DNA from: an uncultured Planctomycetaceae bacterium
Lineage (GTDB): Bacteria > Planctomycetota > Planctomycetia > Planctomycetales > Planctomycetaceae
Assembly: GCA_937975745.1 (NCBI GenBank)
Contig: CALJUK010000113.1
Coordinates: forward strand, 1 to 8,136
DNA length: 8,136 bases
Reading direction: 5' to 3'
Notes under the pieces: generated by a model
Databases searched by the model: none
What the model saw: only the letters and a program-made list of their open reading frames with translations
Told to the model about the DNA's origin: nothing
Program-made: the position numbers and the translations under genes
Part shown: positions 6,376-8,136 of the stretch, piece by piece
Numbering within the stretch: the first letter of the stretch is position 1
Layout of the letters: the number at the start of each line of letters is the position of its first letter

Positions 6376-8136
6376 CCGGAACTTGATCGCAAAGCAACAT
6401 CGGTCTTCGCCGGGAAGGTGGTCCGGAAGGACCTTGTCCGGAAGGTGAAAGTCGGCGCGAATGTGCCGGTGTTCGTGCTGGAGTATCTGCTCGGCAAATA
6501 CTGTGCGACCGACGATCCCGCCGCGATCGATGCCGGGATGCGCGTGGTCAATACAACGCTGTCGGATAACTTTGTGCGGCCGGATGAAGCCAACGCCGTC
6601 CAGTCGAAAGTCCGCGACAAGGGGAAGTACACGCTGATCGACAAGATCAAGGTGCGCTACCTGTCGGAAGACGACAAGCACTGGGCGGAGTTGGTCAACT
6701 TTGGCCACAAGTACGTGCACGTGCCCGAACACTACCTGCGGCACTTCGACCGGCTGCTCATGGGCGGGGTGTGGGCGCAGGTTGATATCCGCCACCAGTA
6801 CGACGAGGAGCAGAAGGGGAAACGCAGTCCGTTCTGGATTGATGACCTGAAGCCGATCCAGCTTGCCAGCTTCGATTTCGACGAATACCGGCATTGTCGG
6901 TCGCAGTTCGGCACGGAAGAGTGGATTGACCTGCTGCTGCGGACCATCGGCATGGAGCCCAGCCACTTTGATCGGCGCTTGAAGCTGCTGTTCCTGGTCC
7001 GGCTGATTCCGCTCTGCGAACAAAACTACAACCTCGTCGAACTCGGCCCACGCGGTACCGGCAAGAGCTACGCGTATCAGGAGCTGTCGCCGTACTGCAT
7101 CCTGATGACCGGGCCGACGACCGTGGCTAACCTGTTCTACAACATGGCCACCGGCAAGATGGGGCTCGTCGGCATCTGGGACGCCGTCGCCTTTGATGAA
7201 GTGGCCGACCTTCAGAAGATGCCCAAAGAGGTTGTCACGACGCTGAAGACGTACTGCGAATCCGGTTCGTTCGCCCGGGGAAAGGAATCGCTGTCGGGGC
7301 TGGCGTCGATCGCGATGTTCGGCAACACCAACCAGCCCGTGGAGGTGATGGTCCGGTCATCTCACCTGTTCACGCCGATGCCGGACGTCATCCGGGAGGA
7401 TATGGCGTTCCTCGACCGCATCCACTTCTACATTCCCGGCTGGGAAGTCCCGAAGATGCGAGTCGAGTTTTTCACCGATCATTACGGCTTCGTGGTTGAT
7501 TACCTGGCCGAGGCGCTCCGGGAACTGCGGAAACACAACTTCACCGAGATGATCGACCGGCACTTCTCGCTCGGTTCACACCTGAACGCCCGCGACGTGA
7601 AAGCCGTGAGGAAGACGGTCTCCGGCCTGGTGAAGCTGATCTACCCGCATGGCGAACTCTCCAACGAGAACCTCGCCGAACTGGTTGAGGTCGCCCTTGA
7701 AGGCCGTCGCCGGGTGAAAGAGCAGCTCAAAAAGATGGGTTCGTTCGAATACCACCAGACGTCGTTCTCATACATCGACACCGATACGCGCGAAGAGCGG
7801 TTCGTCGGCGTCCCTGACCAGGGCGGCGGGGAGATGATCTCCACTGACCCGCTGGCGGCCGGATCACTGTACACCGCATCCGTTGACGACCAGGGGAAAG
7901 TTGGCCTCTACCGGCTCGAAGTCGGCACTTCACCCGGCACCGGCAAACTCAAAGTGGCGGGTGGCGTCGAAGGCACCATGAAGGAATCACTGAACCGCGC
8001 CTTCGCCTACCTGAACGGGCACAAAGTCGCGATGGGGATCGGCCAGCAGGTGGACACGACTGACTTTCACGTCGAAGCGATCGACCTGTTGACCAACCGC
8101 GTCCCCTGCGAGTGCGGCATTGCCCTGATCGTCGCA
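6373..8136 (+). CDS. brxL: BREX Lon protease-like AAA+ protein BrxL (3' partial)
   Basis: BrxL is a DNA-binding, ring-forming AAA+ ATPase with a Lon-like C-terminal domain, required for phage exclusion in type 1 BREX. The frame runs from GTG 6373 to the window edge with no stop: 588 residues, against roughly 680 for the family, so about 90-100 residues are missing. The N-terminal region contains VFAGKVVRKDLVRKVK (residues 11-26) and VFVLEYLLGKYCAT (33-46), the conserved start of BrxL and its DNA-binding domain. The ATPase core shows Walker A GPRGTGKS (225-232), the following TTVANLFYNM (249-258), Walker B VAFDEVA (272-278), sensor 1 FGNTN (316-320, Asn318) and the putative arginine finger region FLDRIHFYIPGWEVP (346-360). 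Further conserved blocks are TVSGLVKLIYPHGE (415-428), GRRRVKEQLKKMG (444-456) and FVGVPDQGGG (477-486). The Lon-like domain begins near 495; its first motif reads FHVEAIDLLTNRVPCECGIA (565-584), with no serine where the Lon GPSAG nucleophile motif would align. The gene follows pglZ with a 10-base gap and its own ribosome binding site. Confidence 0.95.
   Translation, partial: MPELDRKATSVFAGKVVRKDLVRKVKVGANVPVFVLEYLLGKYCATDDPAAIDAGMRVVNTTLSDNFVRPDEANAVQSKVRDKGKYTLIDKIKVRYLSEDDKHWAELVNFGHKYVHVPEHYLRHFDRLLMGGVWAQVDIRHQYDEEQKGKRSPFWIDDLKPIQLASFDFDEYRHCRSQFGTEEWIDLLLRTIGMEPSHFDRRLKLLFLVRLIPLCEQNYNLVELGPRGTGKSYAYQELSPYCILMTGPTTVANLFYNMATGKMGLVGIWDAVAFDEVADLQKMPKEVVTTLKTYCESGSFARGKESLSGLASIAMFGNTNQPVEVMVRSSHLFTPMPDVIREDMAFLDRIHFYIPGWEVPKMRVEFFTDHYGFVVDYLAEALRELRKHNFTEMIDRHFSLGSHLNARDVKAVRKTVSGLVKLIYPHGELSNENLAELVEVALEGRRRVKEQLKKMGSFEYHQTSFSYIDTDTREERFVGVPDQGGGEMISTDPLAAGSLYTASVDDQGKVGLYRLEVGTSPGTGKLKVAGGVEGTMKESLNRAFAYLNGHKVAMGIGQQVDTTDFHVEAIDLLTNRVPCECGIALIVA

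Noticed and set aside
6421..6445. Direct repeat GTCCGGAAGG at 6421-6430 and 6436-6445
   Set aside because: It encodes the repeated VRK of VRKDLVRKV at the conserved N-terminus of BrxL, so it is explained by protein sequence.
5820..6650. Long minus-strand open frame (276 codons) across the pglZ-brxL junction, and another of 229 codons at 5070-5759
   Set aside because: Both lie opposite strongly supported pglZ/brxL coding sequence, show no recognisable motif, and are expected by chance opposite GC-rich codon-biased genes.
1..8136. CRISPR array, tRNA, insertion sequence, phase-variable homopolymer tract or terminator hairpin
   Set aside because: I looked for repeats, transposase motifs, long single-base or short tandem tracts and GC-rich hairpins followed by T runs and found none; essentially all bases are coding.

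Overview
The window is the interior of a BREX phage-defence operon, all on the + strand, from a bacterium of moderately high GC content (hand-counted 60-base rows give about 60-68% GC in the conserved genes). The sequence does not fix the taxon. A Gram-negative, moderately GC-rich lineage such as Planctomycetota is only a guess from base composition and protein style. There is no rRNA, tRNA, CRISPR array or mobile-element gene in the window, and no non-coding stretch longer than about 10 bases.

Layout. (1) Bases 2-3082 hold the C-terminal 1026 residues of pglX, the BREX adenine-specific DNA methyltransferase, whose N-terminus lies before the window. (2) Bases 3079-3777 hold a 232-residue protein that looks like a member of the uracil-DNA glycosylase superfamily and is not a core BREX gene. 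(3) Bases 3774-6362 hold pglZ, the alkaline-phosphatase-superfamily BREX protein. (4) Bases 6373-8136 hold the first 588 residues of brxL, the AAA+/Lon-like BREX protein, which runs off the right edge. Genes 1/2 and 2/3 overlap by 4 bases (ATGA), and genes 3/4 are separated by 10 bases with a good ribosome binding site, so this is one tightly coupled transcription unit. The order pglX-(extra gene)-pglZ-brxL matches a type 1 BREX operon (brxA-brxB-brxC-pglX-pglZ-brxL). The first three genes would be expected just upstream of the window.

How the genes work together. In BREX, PglX methylates adenines at a specific non-palindromic site to mark host DNA. PglZ, BrxL and the upstream BrxB/BrxC are needed for exclusion of unmarked phage DNA. 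The most interesting element is the glycosylase-like gene embedded between pglX and pglZ. Its position and coupling suggest an accessory nuclease-like arm, perhaps directed at phages with modified bases. The second notable signal is a lower-GC segment in the middle of pglX (about 940-2460) covering catalytic motif IV and the target-recognition region, which fits exchange of the specificity module.
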